From the NCBI RefSeq assembly GCF_002917105.1, contig NZ_PQFZ01000013.1:62001-126000 (forward strand): DNA of 64,000 nt, written 5' to 3'. This stretch comes from Allobosea psychrotolerans (lineage in GTDB: Bacteria > Pseudomonadota > Alphaproteobacteria > Rhizobiales > Beijerinckiaceae). The position numbers and the translations under genes are program-made. Shown here piece after piece: positions 35,005 to 44,879 of the stretch (within the stretch, counting starts at the first letter, position 1; each line of letters opens with the position of its first letter). The notes below the pieces were generated by a model. It was not told the origin of the DNA. It saw only the letters and a program-made list of their open reading frames with translations, and did not search any database.

Positions 35005-35241
35005 TCAGAACGCCTTGAACGTAATGATCGTGTGCGTGTCGGAGATTTCCGGGATCGACTGCACCTTCTGGGCGATGAAATGGCCAATATCGACATCGGC
35101 CGCGACATGGAACTTCGCCAGGATGTCGTAATTGCCGGCGGTCGAGTAGATTTCCGAGGCGATCTCGCGGTCGGCGAGTTCGCTGGCGACCGCATAGGTC
35201 TTGCCGAGCTTGCATTTGATCTCGACGAAGAAGGTCTGCAT
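35005..35241 (-). CDS. Stand-alone Lrp/AsnC ligand-binding (RAM) domain protein
   Basis: This 78-residue protein consists only of the RAM/Lrp C-terminal domain: MQTFFVEIKCKLGKTYAVAS, then TAGNYDILAKFHV and a final SDTHTIITFKAF. There is no helix-turn-helix. Such single-domain proteins form oligomers that bind amino acids or modulate Lrp-type regulators. An in-frame start at 35256 would add five residues. It lies alone between repeat-filled gaps, so its partner cannot be read from context. Confidence 0.85.
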   Translation of the reverse strand: MQTFFVEIKCKLGKTYAVASELADREIASEIYSTAGNYDILAKFHVAADVDIGHFIAQKVQSIPEISDTHTIITFKAF

Positions 35242-35288
35242 CGTGGGGCTCCGCAACTCATCAGAGGCTTTTGTGGAAACAACCCTCA

Positions 35289-35408
35289 GCCCTCATCCTG
35301 AGGAGCCATTCCTTTTGGAATGGCGTCTCGAAAGATGTTCCAGGAGGCTCCCGAACCATCTGGAGCATCCTTCGAGAGGCCGCTGCGCGGCTCCTCAGGA
35401 TGAGGGCT
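35289..35408. repeat. Dispersed palindromic repeat family C, copy 1
   Basis: gccctcatcctgaggagcc at the left and ggctcctcaggatgagggc at the right, with ctcgaaagatg / catccttcgag arms inside. The other copies at 48769 and 59799 lie inside genes. Confidence 0.85.
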
Positions 35409-35462
35409 GGAGGCGTCGAAACGGACGCTCAACTTCTGGATAGAGCCTCCGGCATGGTCAGA

Positions 35463-36302
35463 TCAAGCGCCGGCGAGTTCGGCGAGCCTGCGGCTCATGG
35501 CGCTTGCGGGGTCAGTGAGGTCGGCGAGCACCGTGAAATGGTTGGCCCCGGCGATCTCGCCATAGCGTGTGCGCACGCCTTCGAGGCCCCAGACATCGAC
35601 GATGCGGCGGCTCTGCTTGAGATACTCCTCGCTCTCGGCCCCGCCGACGACCGCATCCATGACGAGGCCGGAAGGCGCCGGCCAGAACAGCGGGCTTTCG
35701 CGCTCGGCGGCTTCCATGTCGAGGTTCAGGGCGCCGTTGATGCTGGTCTCGGTCAGCGGCTTCAGATTGTAGAGGCCGGAGATGCCATAAGCCGCCGGCA
35801 CGAGCTTTTCCGGCAGGTCGGAAGCGACGTTCTTCCAGTCGGTCGCGAGCAGGCAGGCCGAGAGATGTCCGCCGGCGGAATGGCCGGCCGCAACGACCGG
35901 CAGGTTGAAACGCCGCCACAGCGCGGCGGCAGCCTGCTGCATCTCCCAGACGATGTGGCCGAGATCGACCTGCGGGCAGAGATCATAGCCCGCGACCGCG
36001 ACGGGCACGCCGAGCTGGTTCAGCCCGCGCGCCATATGCGAGAAGAAGCCCGGATCGAGCGCCTGCCAGTAGCCGCCATGGATGAACATGACGATGGCGT
36101 TGCCGCGGACGGCCTGGGGCTTGAACAGGTCGTAATACTGGCGCGCGCTGTCGCCATAGGACACGCCGAGTTCGCAGACGGCGCCCTCGCGATAGGCGGC
36201 CGCGTCGCTGGCCCAGCCGGCGATGATGCCGGGATGCTCGGGCACGCGGGCGCGGTTGTTGTATTCGGTCTCGTAGTCCGGCGAGGTTGCAGTCTCTGGC
36301 AT
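35463..36302 (-). CDS. Alpha/beta hydrolase, arylformamidase/esterase-like
   Basis: This 279-residue hydrolase starts MPETATSPDYETEYNNRARVPEHP. It carries the oxyanion-hole HGGYW motif and the nucleophile elbow GHSAGGH. HGGYW plus YNNRARVPEH is typical of the kynurenine formamidase-like branch of the family, which cleaves N-formylkynurenine or other small esters and amides. No kynurenine pathway gene lies nearby, so the substrate is undecided. ATG 36302 is chosen; the region upstream is the divergent promoter shared with the asparaginase gene. Confidence 0.85.
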   Translation of the reverse strand: MPETATSPDYETEYNNRARVPEHPGIIAGWASDAAAYREGAVCELGVSYGDSARQYYDLFKPQAVRGNAIVMFIHGGYWQALDPGFFSHMARGLNQLGVPVAVAGYDLCPQVDLGHIVWEMQQAAAALWRRFNLPVVAAGHSAGGHLSACLLATDWKNVASDLPEKLVPAAYGISGLYNLKPLTETSINGALNLDMEAAERESPLFWPAPSGLVMDAVVGGAESEEYLKQSRRIVDVWGLEGVRTRYGEIAGANHFTVLADLTDPASAMSRRLAELAGA

Positions 36303-36487
36303 CAGCGGCTCGAAGGCTTCCCGGTTCCTGTTTGCAGCCCGGATCGGCGCGGGCGCGCGCCGCTTCCATCGCAGGCCGCGCCAGTTTGCGCCATCGCTTT
36401 TGACAGGTCGAGCGCCAAACGCCACAAGGCCACGCGCCGGCCGCATGACCCTGTCGAAGATTGGCCCGCCGGATATCGGAGCCTGCC

Positions 36488-37486
36488 ATGGAAAATCCCG
36501 TTCTCGCCGAGGTCACCCGCGGAAACACCGTCGAGTCGCGCCATCGCGGCGCGCTGATCGTCGTCGATGCCGATGGCGGCGTGGTCTTCTCGGCCGGCGA
36601 TGTCGAGCGGCCGGTGTTCCCGCGCTCGGCCGTCAAGGCGATCCAGGCGCTGCCCCTGTTCGAGAGCGGCGCGGCCGATCGCTACGGCCTGAGCGAGCCG
36701 GAAATCGCGCTCGCCGTCGCCTCCCATTCCGGCGAGCCGCTCCATGCCGAGACCTCGCTCGCCATGCTCAGGAAGGCCGGGCGCGATGCCGGCTGCCTGG
36801 AATGCGGCGCGCATTGGCCGATGAACGAGGCCGCCGCCCGCGCCATCGCCAGGGCAGGCGCCGAGCCGAGCGCCTTGAACAACAACTGCTCGGGCAAGCA
36901 TGCCGGCTTCGTCTGCCTCGCCTGCGGGCTGGACGAGGATCCTGCCGGCTATGTCGGGGCTGGCCATGCCGTGCAGCAGGCGGTGCGCGGGGCGCTGGAA
37001 GGCGTCACCGGTGCAGCGCATACAAGTGAACGGATGGGCACGGATGGCTGCTCGATCCCCTCCTATGCCGTGCCGCTGAAGGCGCTGGCGCTCGGTTTCG
37101 CCCGCCTCGGCACCGGCCATGGCCTCGGCCCGGAGCGCGCCAAGGCTGCGGCCCGCATCCGCAAGGCGGTGGCGGCCCATCCCTTCATGGTGGCCGGAAC
37201 CGGGCGCTTCGACACCCGCGCGATGGAGCAGCTGCGCGAGCGCGCCTTCATCAAGACGGGCGCCGAGGGCGTCTATTGCGGTTCGCTGCCGGAGCTCGGC
37301 TACGGCATCGCGCTGAAATGCGACGATGGCGCAGGACGGGCGGCCGAGGTCGTCATGGCGGCGCTGATCGCGCGCTTCCTGCCCTTGGACGAGGCTGAGG
37401 CGACAGCCTTCGCGCCGCTGCGCGAAAGCGTGCTGAAGAACTGGAACGGCATCGAGGTCGGGCGGGTGAGGGCGGCCGGCTTCTGA
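36488..37486 (+). CDS. Asparaginase of the Rhizobium etli thermolabile type
   Basis: This 332-residue protein belongs to the class exemplified by R. etli AnsA/ReAV, unrelated to E. coli-type asparaginases. Family catalytic features can be located: the SxxK pair S47-K50 (PRSAVK), S79 in ASHSGE, and the metal-site residues C134 and K137 in NNNCSGKHAGF with C188 in GTDGCSIP. It hydrolyses L-asparagine to aspartate and ammonia. ATG 36488 is chosen; an in-frame start at 36461 has weaker support. It diverges from the hydrolase gene. Confidence 0.9.
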   Translation: MENPVLAEVTRGNTVESRHRGALIVVDADGGVVFSAGDVERPVFPRSAVKAIQALPLFESGAADRYGLSEPEIALAVASHSGEPLHAETSLAMLRKAGRDAGCLECGAHWPMNEAAARAIARAGAEPSALNNNCSGKHAGFVCLACGLDEDPAGYVGAGHAVQQAVRGALEGVTGAAHTSERMGTDGCSIPSYAVPLKALALGFARLGTGHGLGPERAKAAARIRKAVAAHPFMVAGTGRFDTRAMEQLRERAFIKTGAEGVYCGSLPELGYGIALKCDDGAGRAAEVVMAALIARFLPLDEAEATAFAPLRESVLKNWNGIEVGRVRAAGF

Positions 37487-37547
37487 GCGACGCGACGGAT
37501 TGCCATCCCGCCTGATCGGGACGATCCTCGCAGCCCGATGACGGTGC

Positions 37548-39254
37548 ATGGCCATGCCGCAACTCCCGATCTCGCCGGGTTCTGAACGAAGCATCGCGGC
37601 TGAGCCGGCGCCCGGGGTAGGGGCATCGCGCTTCCCTGGGCTCGGCCGCGACATCGTCGCCGGGCTGACGCTCGCGGCGATCACCATTCCCGAGCAGATG
37701 GCGACCGCGCGTCTCGGCGGCTTCGAGCCGCAGATCGGCTTCTTCGCTTTCGTTGCGGCCACTTTGGGCTTCGCCGTCTTCGGCGCCAGCCGCCTCCTCA
37801 CCGTAGGTGCCGATTCGACGATCACGCCGATCTTCGCCGGAGCGCTCGCCGCACTTGCCGGCAGCGGCGGCAATCTGGGCCACACAGCGCCGACGCTGGC
37901 GCTCCTGGTCGGCGTGCTGCTGCTGCTCAGCGGCGTGCTGAGGCTCGGCTGGATCGCGGCTCTGCTGTCGACGCCCGTCATCACCGGCTTCCTGGCCGGC
38001 GTGTCGATCCATATCCTGGTGTCGCAATTGCCTGGCCTGTTCGGCCTTCCCGGCGGCAGCCACAAGCTCGTCTCGCAGGTTCAGGAGATCTATGCGCAAA
38101 GAGGCGCGATCAACCCTGTGTCGACGGCGATCGGCCTGTCCGTGCTGGCGATCATGCTGGTCTGCGAGCGCATCACCGCGCGCTTGCCGGGCGCGCTGAT
38201 CGCGCTCGGGCTGGCGACGATGGCGGTGATGCTGTTTCGGCTCGAGGCGCGCGGCGTCGCGGTCCTCGGCGTCCTGCCCGAGGGCTTGCCGCCGCGCTTC
38301 AGCCCGGATCTGGGCTGGGAGGATTTCCGGCAGCTCCTGCCGCTGGCGCTGATCATCAGCCTGGTCGTCATGATGCAGACGGCGACCGTCAGCCGCTCCT
38401 TCCGCGATCCCGACGGGCGGGAGGCCAATGTCGACCGCGACTTCCTCGGCCTGGGCGCCGCCAATCTGCTCGCCGGGCTGGCGGGCGCCTTTCCCGTCAA
38501 TGCGAGCCCGCCGCGCACCGCGGTGGTGGTCGAAAGCGGCGGTGGCAGCCAGCTTGGCGCGCTGACGGCGGCAGCCCTGGTGCTCGCTTTGGCGCTGGCG
38601 GGCGGCGCGCTGCTCGCCCATGTGCCGGAGGCCGCGCTGGCAGGCGTCCTGCTCTGCGTCGCGCAGCGGATCTTCCGGCTCAGCACGATCCTGACCATAG
38701 CGCGGCAGGCGCCGGCCGAATTCGCCCTGATCCTGTGCACCGCATTCGCAATCATCCTGCTGCCGATCGAGACCGGCGTCGCCATTGGCGTCGGCCTGTC
38801 GCTGATCCACGGCGTCTGGATGACGACGCGCAGCCAGCCGATCGAGTTCAGCAAGATCGCGGGGACGACGATCTGGTGGCCGCCGGGCGAGGGCGGCGAG
38901 ACCGAACCGGTGCCCGATGTCCTCGTCGTCGCCTTCCAGGCGCCGCTGCTCTTCGCCAATGCGCAGAGCTTCCAGCACGGCATGCTGGACCTGCTCGAAC
39001 GTCAGCGCCCGGCGCTCCTCGTCCTCGAGGCGGGTGGCATCGCCGCGATCGACTACACCGCCGCCCAATCGCTCCTGGCCCTGGCCGGTGTCTGCCGCGA
39101 CCGGGGCATCGCCTTTGCGATCGCCCGCGTCGAATCGGTGCGGGCGCGCCAGGCCCTGCAGCAATTCGGCGTCGTCGCCGCGATCGGCCAGGACCATCTC
39201 TTCCACAGCGTCGACGAGGCCGTCGGGGCGCTGCGACCCGGCGCCAGCGTCTAA
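37548..39254 (+). CDS. SulP family anion transporter with STAS domain
   Basis: This 568-residue membrane protein has about eleven to twelve hydrophobic segments in the first 430 residues. Typical SulP sequences are DIVAGLTLAAITIPEQMATARLGG near the start and NLLAGLAGAFPVNASPPRTAVV later. The C-terminal 130 residues form a STAS domain (DVLVVAFQAPLLFANAQSF, LVLEAGGIAAIDYTA). SulP carriers move sulfate, bicarbonate or dicarboxylates; the substrate is not readable. Two in-frame ATGs (37548, 37554) lie close together with no clear Shine-Dalgarno sequence. Confidence 0.9.
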   Translation: MAMPQLPISPGSERSIAAEPAPGVGASRFPGLGRDIVAGLTLAAITIPEQMATARLGGFEPQIGFFAFVAATLGFAVFGASRLLTVGADSTITPIFAGALAALAGSGGNLGHTAPTLALLVGVLLLLSGVLRLGWIAALLSTPVITGFLAGVSIHILVSQLPGLFGLPGGSHKLVSQVQEIYAQRGAINPVSTAIGLSVLAIMLVCERITARLPGALIALGLATMAVMLFRLEARGVAVLGVLPEGLPPRFSPDLGWEDFRQLLPLALIISLVVMMQTATVSRSFRDPDGREANVDRDFLGLGAANLLAGLAGAFPVNASPPRTAVVVESGGGSQLGALTAAALVLALALAGGALLAHVPEAALAGVLLCVAQRIFRLSTILTIARQAPAEFALILCTAFAIILLPIETGVAIGVGLSLIHGVWMTTRSQPIEFSKIAGTTIWWPPGEGGETEPVPDVLVVAFQAPLLFANAQSFQHGMLDLLERQRPALLVLEAGGIAAIDYTAAQSLLALAGVCRDRGIAFAIARVESVRARQALQQFGVVAAIGQDHLFHSVDEAVGALRPGASV

Positions 39255-39275
39255 CGATTTGCGGGAAACACTGCC

Positions 39276-39420
39276 GTCATTCCGGGGCGATCCGAAGGAT
39301 CGAGCCTGGAACCCAGAGCCGATGCGGGTTCTCCATAACGCGCTCGCATGGCGAGCCTCAAACGTCGCGCGCATCGGTTCTGGGTTCCGGGCTCAGGCCT
39401 GCGGCCTGCCCCGGAATGAC
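39276..39420. repeat. Dispersed palindromic repeat family B, copy 6
   Basis: gtcattccggggcgatccg ... ggcctgccccggaatgac, between convergent sulP and the Tat-exported protein gene. Confidence 0.85.
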
Positions 39421-39450
39421 GGCGGTGTTTCATTGCGCCCTGGTTTCGCC

Positions 39451-40830
39451 TCAGCCGACCGCGTTGTTCTCCACCTTGACGCCGGCGGCCCTGGCATCGG
39501 CCGTCTTCGTCAGATCGCCGGTCACGGCCCGGCCGTATTCGGTTCCCACCACCGCGCCGCTCCTCGCCTCCGCGATGGTGTTGTTGGCGATCAGCGCGTT
39601 GCGCTCCTTCGGCACCAGCGAGACCGAGATGCCGATGCCGGTCTTGCGCACCATATTGCCGGTCGCGACGAGGTTGCGCATGCCCCAGGACCAGCCGAGC
39701 GAGATGCCGATATCGCTGGCGTCTTCGATGACGTTGCCGGTCACCGCCGCTTCCGCCTCGACATGTACGCCGGCGCCGCCGATGAGCTCCTTGCCCTTCG
39801 GCGCAAAACCCTTCCGGGCGTTGCGGATGATGTTGCTGGCGACGACGCTGAGCCTGCCGCCATGGTCGAGATTGGTGACGTTGATCCCTTGCGCGCAATC
39901 CTCGACGAGGTTGCCGGTGATGAGCGCGCCCTCGAAGGCGAATTCGGCATAGAGCCCGGTCTCGCCGCAGCGGCGGCCCTGATTGCCGATGATCTGCACG
40001 CTGGAGCCGGAATTGTTGCGGATGAAGGTCAGCGCGCAATCGCGCAGGCTGTTGCCCTCGATGATGACGCCGCCGGCCTTGAACAGGCTGATGCCGTTGC
40101 CGTTGGGGCCGTCGCCGCCGGCATCCGAGCGGATGCGGTTGAGGCGGTTGCCACGAATGATCGACTGCTCGTCGCCGGGCTGGCTGCGCCAGAGCTGGAT
40201 GCCGTTATTGCCGCAATCCTCGATTTGGTTCTGCTCGATCGAGAGCCCGCGCGAATCCAGCGAGAACAGGGCGGATTCGCGCATGCTGCGGAAGCGGTTT
40301 CCCAGGATGCGGCCGCCCGTGCGGTCCAGTCTCAGGCCGATCGAGCCGGCATTGGTGAACTCGCAATCCTGCAGGCTGAGATCCAGCACCTCGTCGGCGC
40401 TCAGCAGGCCGCTTCGTTGGGCGATGCGGATATCCAACCCATCGAGCCCGATGCCGACGAGCGCGGCGCGCTTGATCCCGCGCGCCAGCAGGATGGGGCC
40501 GGCCTGCGCAGCCGTGAACTGCGTTGCGCCAGGGACGCCTATCAGCCGGGCGCCCTCGGGCAGGGTCACATTGGCGATGCGGTATCGGCCGGGCGCGACG
40601 ATCAGGGGCGCATCGCGCCTGGCCGCCTCGATCAGGGCGTTCTGCAGCATGCGCGACTGGTCGTCCGGCGAGCCCGCGCGCAGGCCGAACTGCGCCGCCT
40701 CCAGGCCGAACTGCCCGAGCGCGGCGGAGCCCGCCGCGCGCTTGGGCGCTTGCGCCGATACGCCGGGTGCATGGGCCATGCCTGTGCCAAAAAGCGCCGC
40801 AGCCAGCAGGGAACGCCGGGATAGAGCCAT
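39451..40830 (-). CDS. Tat-exported right-handed beta-helix repeat protein (TIGR03808-like)
   Basis: This 459-residue protein starts MALSRRSLLAAALFGTGMA, a twin-arginine signal with SRRSLL, and the signal ends near VSAQA. The rest is a series of parallel beta-helix coils with repeated GNxxxD/N patterns (IIRGNRLNRI, VIIEGNSLRDC, VQIIGNQGRRC, ALITGNLVEDC). It resembles the uncharacterised Tat-translocated repeat family TIGR03808. The fold suits carbohydrate binding or lyase activity in the periplasm. The open frame continues far upstream, but that part is repeat DNA and antisense to meaB. Confidence 0.85.
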   Translation of the reverse strand: MALSRRSLLAAALFGTGMAHAPGVSAQAPKRAAGSAALGQFGLEAAQFGLRAGSPDDQSRMLQNALIEAARRDAPLIVAPGRYRIANVTLPEGARLIGVPGATQFTAAQAGPILLARGIKRAALVGIGLDGLDIRIAQRSGLLSADEVLDLSLQDCEFTNAGSIGLRLDRTGGRILGNRFRSMRESALFSLDSRGLSIEQNQIEDCGNNGIQLWRSQPGDEQSIIRGNRLNRIRSDAGGDGPNGNGISLFKAGGVIIEGNSLRDCALTFIRNNSGSSVQIIGNQGRRCGETGLYAEFAFEGALITGNLVEDCAQGINVTNLDHGGRLSVVASNIIRNARKGFAPKGKELIGGAGVHVEAEAAVTGNVIEDASDIGISLGWSWGMRNLVATGNMVRKTGIGISVSLVPKERNALIANNTIAEARSGAVVGTEYGRAVTGDLTKTADARAAGVKVENNAVG

Positions 40831-40930
40831 CGAAGCCTCCGTGAGCGCCGGGTGCTTCAAGCGGCGTGCCGTGGCTGCTGTCCCGCCTTGGGATGGTGTC
40901 CGGGCCTGAGAGCACGTTGGAACCACTACC

Positions 40931-41074
40931 GTCATTCCGGGGCAGGCCGTAGGCCTGAGCCCGGAACCCAGAACCGCAGGTGGAAAAGAAAGAGTACGCG
41001 ACCGGGTCGCTTCGTTCGGCAGTGACAGCGGTTCTGGGTTCCAGGCTCTTCGCTGCGCGAAGCCCCGGAATGAC
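40931..41074. repeat. Dispersed palindromic repeat family B, copy 7
   Basis: gtcattccggggcaggcc ... gcgaagccccggaatgac, between meaB and the Tat-exported protein gene. Confidence 0.85.
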
Positions 41075-41114
41075 GCGTGGTTCCGGTGAAAATCATCAAG
41101 CTTCCGGCAGGCTC

Positions 41115-42122
41115 TCACAGCCCGAGCGCCTGGGCGATCTCTTCGGCGGCGAGCGTCGGCGCGAGCCTGCCCGCTGCCACCGCCGCCTCCAGCTCTGGCG
41201 TGCGCGCCTTCAGGGCCGGGTCGTGGCGCAGTCTTGCCTGCAGCCGGTCCTGCACCATCGCCCACATCCACTTCACATCCTGCCGGCGGCGCTTCTCCGC
41301 GATCAGCCCTTTCGCCTCGTGCCGGGCGCGATGGGCCTCGACCTTGCTCCAGAGCGCCTCGAGCCCCTCGCCGGTCAGGCCGGAGATGGTGATGACGGGC
41401 GGCGACCAGAGCGGCGAGGCGGGGGCGAGGATATGCAGCGCCGCCTGGTATTGCGCGGCCGCCGCCCGCGCTGCGGCGGCGCCCGCGCCATCGGCCTTGT
41501 TGACCGCGATCATGTCGGCGAGCTCGATGATGCCCTTCTTGATGCCCTGCAATTCGTCGCCGGCATTGGGCAGCATCAGCACCAGGAAGAAATCGGTGAG
41601 ATCGGCGACCGCCGTCTCCGACTGCCCGACGCCGACGGTCTCGACCAGGATGACGTCGAAGCCGGCCGCCTCGCAGAGCAGCATGGTCTCGCGCGTCTTG
41701 GCCGCGACGCCCCCGAGCGTGCCGGAAGACGGGGAGGGGCGGATATAGGCGCATGGGTCGACCGCGAGACGCGCCATCCGGGTCTTGTCGCCGAGGATCG
41801 AGCCGCCGCTGCGGGTCGAGGACGGATCGACCGCCAGCACCGCGACCTTGTGGCCCTTGGCGGTGAGATAGCTGCCGAGCGCGTCGATCGTGGTCGATTT
41901 GCCGACGCCCGGCACGCCGGTGATGCCGACGCGGATCGCTTTGCCCGCTTTGGGCAGGAGCTGCTGGATCAAGGCCTGCGCCTGCCGCCGGTGATCGGCC
42001 CGGCGCGATTCCACCAAGGTGATGGCGCGCGCCAGCGCCGCCCGTTCGCCGGCGAGGATCGCCTCGCCAAGCGCCGGGACGGACGCGGAGGAGACGGAAG
42101 CGGGGGAGGAAGCATCGCTCAT
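41115..42122 (-). CDS. meaB: Methylmalonyl-CoA mutase-associated GTPase MeaB
   Basis: This 335-residue G3E-family GTPase has P-loop GVPGVGKST, the conserved [20 protein letters not shown] block, [10 protein letters not shown] and the NKADG guanine motif. MeaB gates cobalamin loading of methylmalonyl-CoA mutase and protects it from inactivation. The mutase genes are about 15-20 kb away rather than adjacent. ATG 42122 is the start. The N-terminal 20 residues are serine-rich and variable. Confidence 0.95.
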   Translation of the reverse strand: MSDASSPASVSSASVPALGEAILAGERAALARAITLVESRRADHRRQAQALIQQLLPKAGKAIRVGITGVPGVGKSTTIDALGSYLTAKGHKVAVLAVDPSSTRSGGSILGDKTRMARLAVDPCAYIRPSPSSGTLGGVAAKTRETMLLCEAAGFDVILVETVGVGQSETAVADLTDFFLVLMLPNAGDELQGIKKGIIELADMIAVNKADGAGAAAARAAAAQYQAALHILAPASPLWSPPVITISGLTGEGLEALWSKVEAHRARHEAKGLIAEKRRRQDVKWMWAMVQDRLQARLRHDPALKARTPELEAAVAAGRLAPTLAAEEIAQALGL

Positions 42123-42243
42123 GGCGCTGAGCTAACAAGGCTTGGGCATGGGCGACAAGGCTTGGCCGACAAGGCGTCGATCCGTCGTCACTGTGTCATG
42201 GATACATCTTGATCATGCGCGGCCTGGGTGAGAGCTATGCGGG

Positions 42244-43410
42244 ATGAGGCGTGTGCTGTTGCAGTTTCGTTTGGCCCCGGTGCTCCTGCTGGCTGCGTTG
42301 GCGCTCTCCGCCTGTGGCGGGCAGTCGCGAACCCTGTTGCTGACCGCCTCGGAGAAACAGGGCGACATCGTCGGCAAGGTCCGCATGTTCGTCGCGACCA
42401 CGCGGGCATCCTCCGACCTGCCGGAATATTTCAATGGCGAGCGCGGGCTGGCGCTCGGCTTCGCCAAGCTCAACATCACCGTTCCGCGCAGCCACAAGTC
42501 CGGCGAGCTCGAACTGCCCGATGCCGGCGCTGCAGCTGATCCGGCGAAGCATTTCGCTGTCGTCGAGGTCGACCGCCTCGACCTGTCGCCGGTCGTCGCC
42601 GAGGTCAGGCGCGAGATCATGCGTCGCCCGGCCTCCGAGCGCGACGTGCTGGTCTTCGTACACGGCTACAACACGAATTTCGCCGATGCGGCCTATCGCT
42701 TCGCGCAGATCGTCCATGATTCCGGCTTCAAGGGCGTGCCGGTGCTGTTCACCTGGCCCTCGCGGGGCCAGCTCCTGCAATACCCCTATGATCGCGAGAG
42801 CGCCTTCTATTCGCGCGATTTCCTGGAGGCGAACCTCCGCGCCATCTCGCGTGAGATCGGTACGACGCGCATCGACATCCTGGCCCATTCGATGGGCACC
42901 CTCCTGACGCTGGAGGCGGTGCGGCAGGCCGCGATTCGCGGCGACGGCGGCTTCGGCGGCAAGCTGCGCGACATCATCCTCGCCGCGCCCGATGTCGATC
43001 TCGACGTGTTCAAGACGCAGATGCGCCAGATCAAGCGGCCGGTGACGGTCTTCGTCTCGGCCGATGACCGGGCGCTCGCCTTCTCCAGGCGCTTCGCCGG
43101 CGACAAGACGCGCCTGGGCGCGATCTCGTCCAAGGACACCGAGATCGTGGCGGAGCTGGAAAAGCTCGGCGCGCGCATCATTGACATCTCGGACATCTCG
43201 ACAAGCGACAGCCTGAACCACGCGAAATTCGCCGCCTCGCCCAAGGTCGTGCAACTGATCGGCCGCCGCCTCGAGGCCGACAAGGGCATCGCGACGGCGG
43301 GACCGGGCCTGGGCGACAAGCTCGGCGACGTTGCCAGCGGCGTCGTCGGCACGGTCGGATCGACGGTCAATCTCGTAGTCACGGCGCCGGCTGCGATCGT
43401 CGGCCGCTGA
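42244..43410 (+). CDS. Lipoprotein alpha/beta hydrolase (DUF900 type), paralogue 1
   Basis: This 388-residue protein has a lipobox LSAC with C24 as the lipidation site, so it is probably membrane-anchored facing the periplasm. The hydrolase core has VFVHGYNTNFADAAYRFAQ and the nucleophile elbow AHSMG with S216, characteristic of DUF900. The C-terminus is rich in glycine and valine and weakly hydrophobic. A shorter paralogue lies 165 bp downstream. The substrate is unknown. Confidence 0.85.
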   Translation: MRRVLLQFRLAPVLLLAALALSACGGQSRTLLLTASEKQGDIVGKVRMFVATTRASSDLPEYFNGERGLALGFAKLNITVPRSHKSGELELPDAGAAADPAKHFAVVEVDRLDLSPVVAEVRREIMRRPASERDVLVFVHGYNTNFADAAYRFAQIVHDSGFKGVPVLFTWPSRGQLLQYPYDRESAFYSRDFLEANLRAISREIGTTRIDILAHSMGTLLTLEAVRQAAIRGDGGFGGKLRDIILAAPDVDLDVFKTQMRQIKRPVTVFVSADDRALAFSRRFAGDKTRLGAISSKDTEIVAELEKLGARIIDISDISTSDSLNHAKFAASPKVVQLIGRRLEADKGIATAGPGLGDKLGDVASGVVGTVGSTVNLVVTAPAAIVGR

Positions 43411-43575
43411 GAGAGCCATTGGGATGAGGGCTCGAAAATTCAATCAGCCTCCCATCCCAATCAGGCTCCAATCCTGATCAGCCTCGAACACGCCGCAATC
43501 TGGCCGCGTTAGCGTGGCGTTAAGGCCGTGCTGGCCAACTCGGCCACCTCCTGACGCTTTGGATAGTCTCCACCC

Positions 43576-44583
43576 ATGCCAGATTTGCGGCACGCATCCC
43601 TTTGCCGACGCTCCCTGCTGCTCGCGCTGCTGTCCACGACCCTGGCAGCCTGCGCGCAGACCGAAGCCGCCGTCTCGCCCTTTTCCGAGCCGACGCGCGC
43701 GGACGCATCCGCCCTGGGCAAGGAGCCGACGCTCCTGGTGGTGACCACGCGCAAGCCGACCGGCGGCGGCCAGCCCTTCTTCGGTCCGGAGCGCGGGACC
43801 CTGACCTTCGCCGAGGCGCAGCTCTCTCCTCCCGGGCGCGGCATCGCCGGCCGGGTCTCCTCCGTCGTCAATGGCGATTGGGCCGTTCTCGGGCTCGATC
43901 GCCGGACCTCGACGGGGGCGGCCCGCAGCTTCGCCGAGGCCGTCAACGGCCGCGACGTGCTGCTTTACGTGCATGGCTACAACGAGACCTTCGAATCCGC
44001 GGCACGCAGCGCGGCCCAGCTTTCGCATGCGCTCGAATTCCAGGGCCGCACGGCCCTGTTCAGCTGGCCGTCCGGCGGGGCGCTGCTCGACTATGGCTAT
44101 GACCGCGAAAGCGCGCTCTGGTCGCGCGACGGTTTCGTCCAGGCGCTGCGGGCCCTGGTCAACAACCCCACCGTCGGGCGCATCCATATCGTCGCGCATT
44201 CGATGGGCACCTTCCTGACGCTGGAGGCGCTGCGCGAATTGCGTGCGGAGACCGACGTCTCCTCGCGCATCGGCGCGATCGTCTTCGCCTCGCCCGATGT
44301 CGATATCGACGCCTTCGAGCAGACGGTCTCGAAGCTCGGCCCGCTGGCGCAGCGCATGACGCTGATCATCGATCCGGGCGACCGGGCTCTCGCCGTATCC
44401 GCCCGCATTGCCGGCGGCGTTGCCCGCGCCGGCGCGGCGGAGCGCGCGCGGCTGGAGGCGCTGGGCGTGCGCGTCGCCGATACCTCGGGGCGGGGCTGGA
44501 GCATGCTGCGCCACGACCTCTTCCTCTCCGACAACGAGGTCACGCTGGTGGTGCGCCGGGCGATGGAGCGCGTGGGCGCCTGA
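43576..44583 (+). CDS. Lipoprotein alpha/beta hydrolase (DUF900 type), paralogue 2
   Basis: This 335-residue protein has lipobox LAAC (C26) after a hydrophobic leader, then LVVTTRKPTGGGQPFFG, LLYVHGYNETFESAARSAAQ and nucleophile S209 in AHSMG. It shares the architecture and motifs of the preceding gene, so the pair arose by duplication. It lacks the glycine-rich tail of paralogue 1. Confidence 0.85.
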   Translation: MPDLRHASLCRRSLLLALLSTTLAACAQTEAAVSPFSEPTRADASALGKEPTLLVVTTRKPTGGGQPFFGPERGTLTFAEAQLSPPGRGIAGRVSSVVNGDWAVLGLDRRTSTGAARSFAEAVNGRDVLLYVHGYNETFESAARSAAQLSHALEFQGRTALFSWPSGGALLDYGYDRESALWSRDGFVQALRALVNNPTVGRIHIVAHSMGTFLTLEALRELRAETDVSSRIGAIVFASPDVDIDAFEQTVSKLGPLAQRMTLIIDPGDRALAVSARIAGGVARAGAAERARLEALGVRVADTSGRGWSMLRHDLFLSDNEVTLVVRRAMERVGA

Positions 44584-44618
44584 GGGTTTTGAGACCGGCC
44601 TGCGACCGAGGCTCCCCC

Positions 44619-44764
44619 GTCATTCCGGGGCGATCCGAAGGATCGAGCCCGGAACCCAGAACCGATGCCGCCGCTTGAGAAGGCATGGGGCGCGGGTTCG
44701 CTTCATGACAACACGCATCGGTTCTGGGTTCCGGGCTCAGGCCTGCGGCCTGCCCCGGAATGAC
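44619..44764. repeat. Dispersed palindromic repeat family B, copy 8
   Basis: gtcattccggggcgatccgaagg ... ggcctgccccggaatgac, in the gap before the secreted hydrolase gene. Confidence 0.85.
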
Positions 44765-44879
44765 GGGCGAGAACAACGCCATCGCTCAGCGCTGAAGGCC
44801 GTCAAGATGAGCCATCGCGCTTGCCCGTCATCGCCTCGCGACGCAGGATCGCGCTGGGCGATGATGCAAGGTACTGACG

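Noticed and set aside
40831-42138. Upstream extension of the Tat-exported protein frame to 895 residues
   Set aside because: The extension is antisense to meaB, passes through a family B repeat, and lacks family resemblance; the Tat signal at 40830 is a clear natural start.
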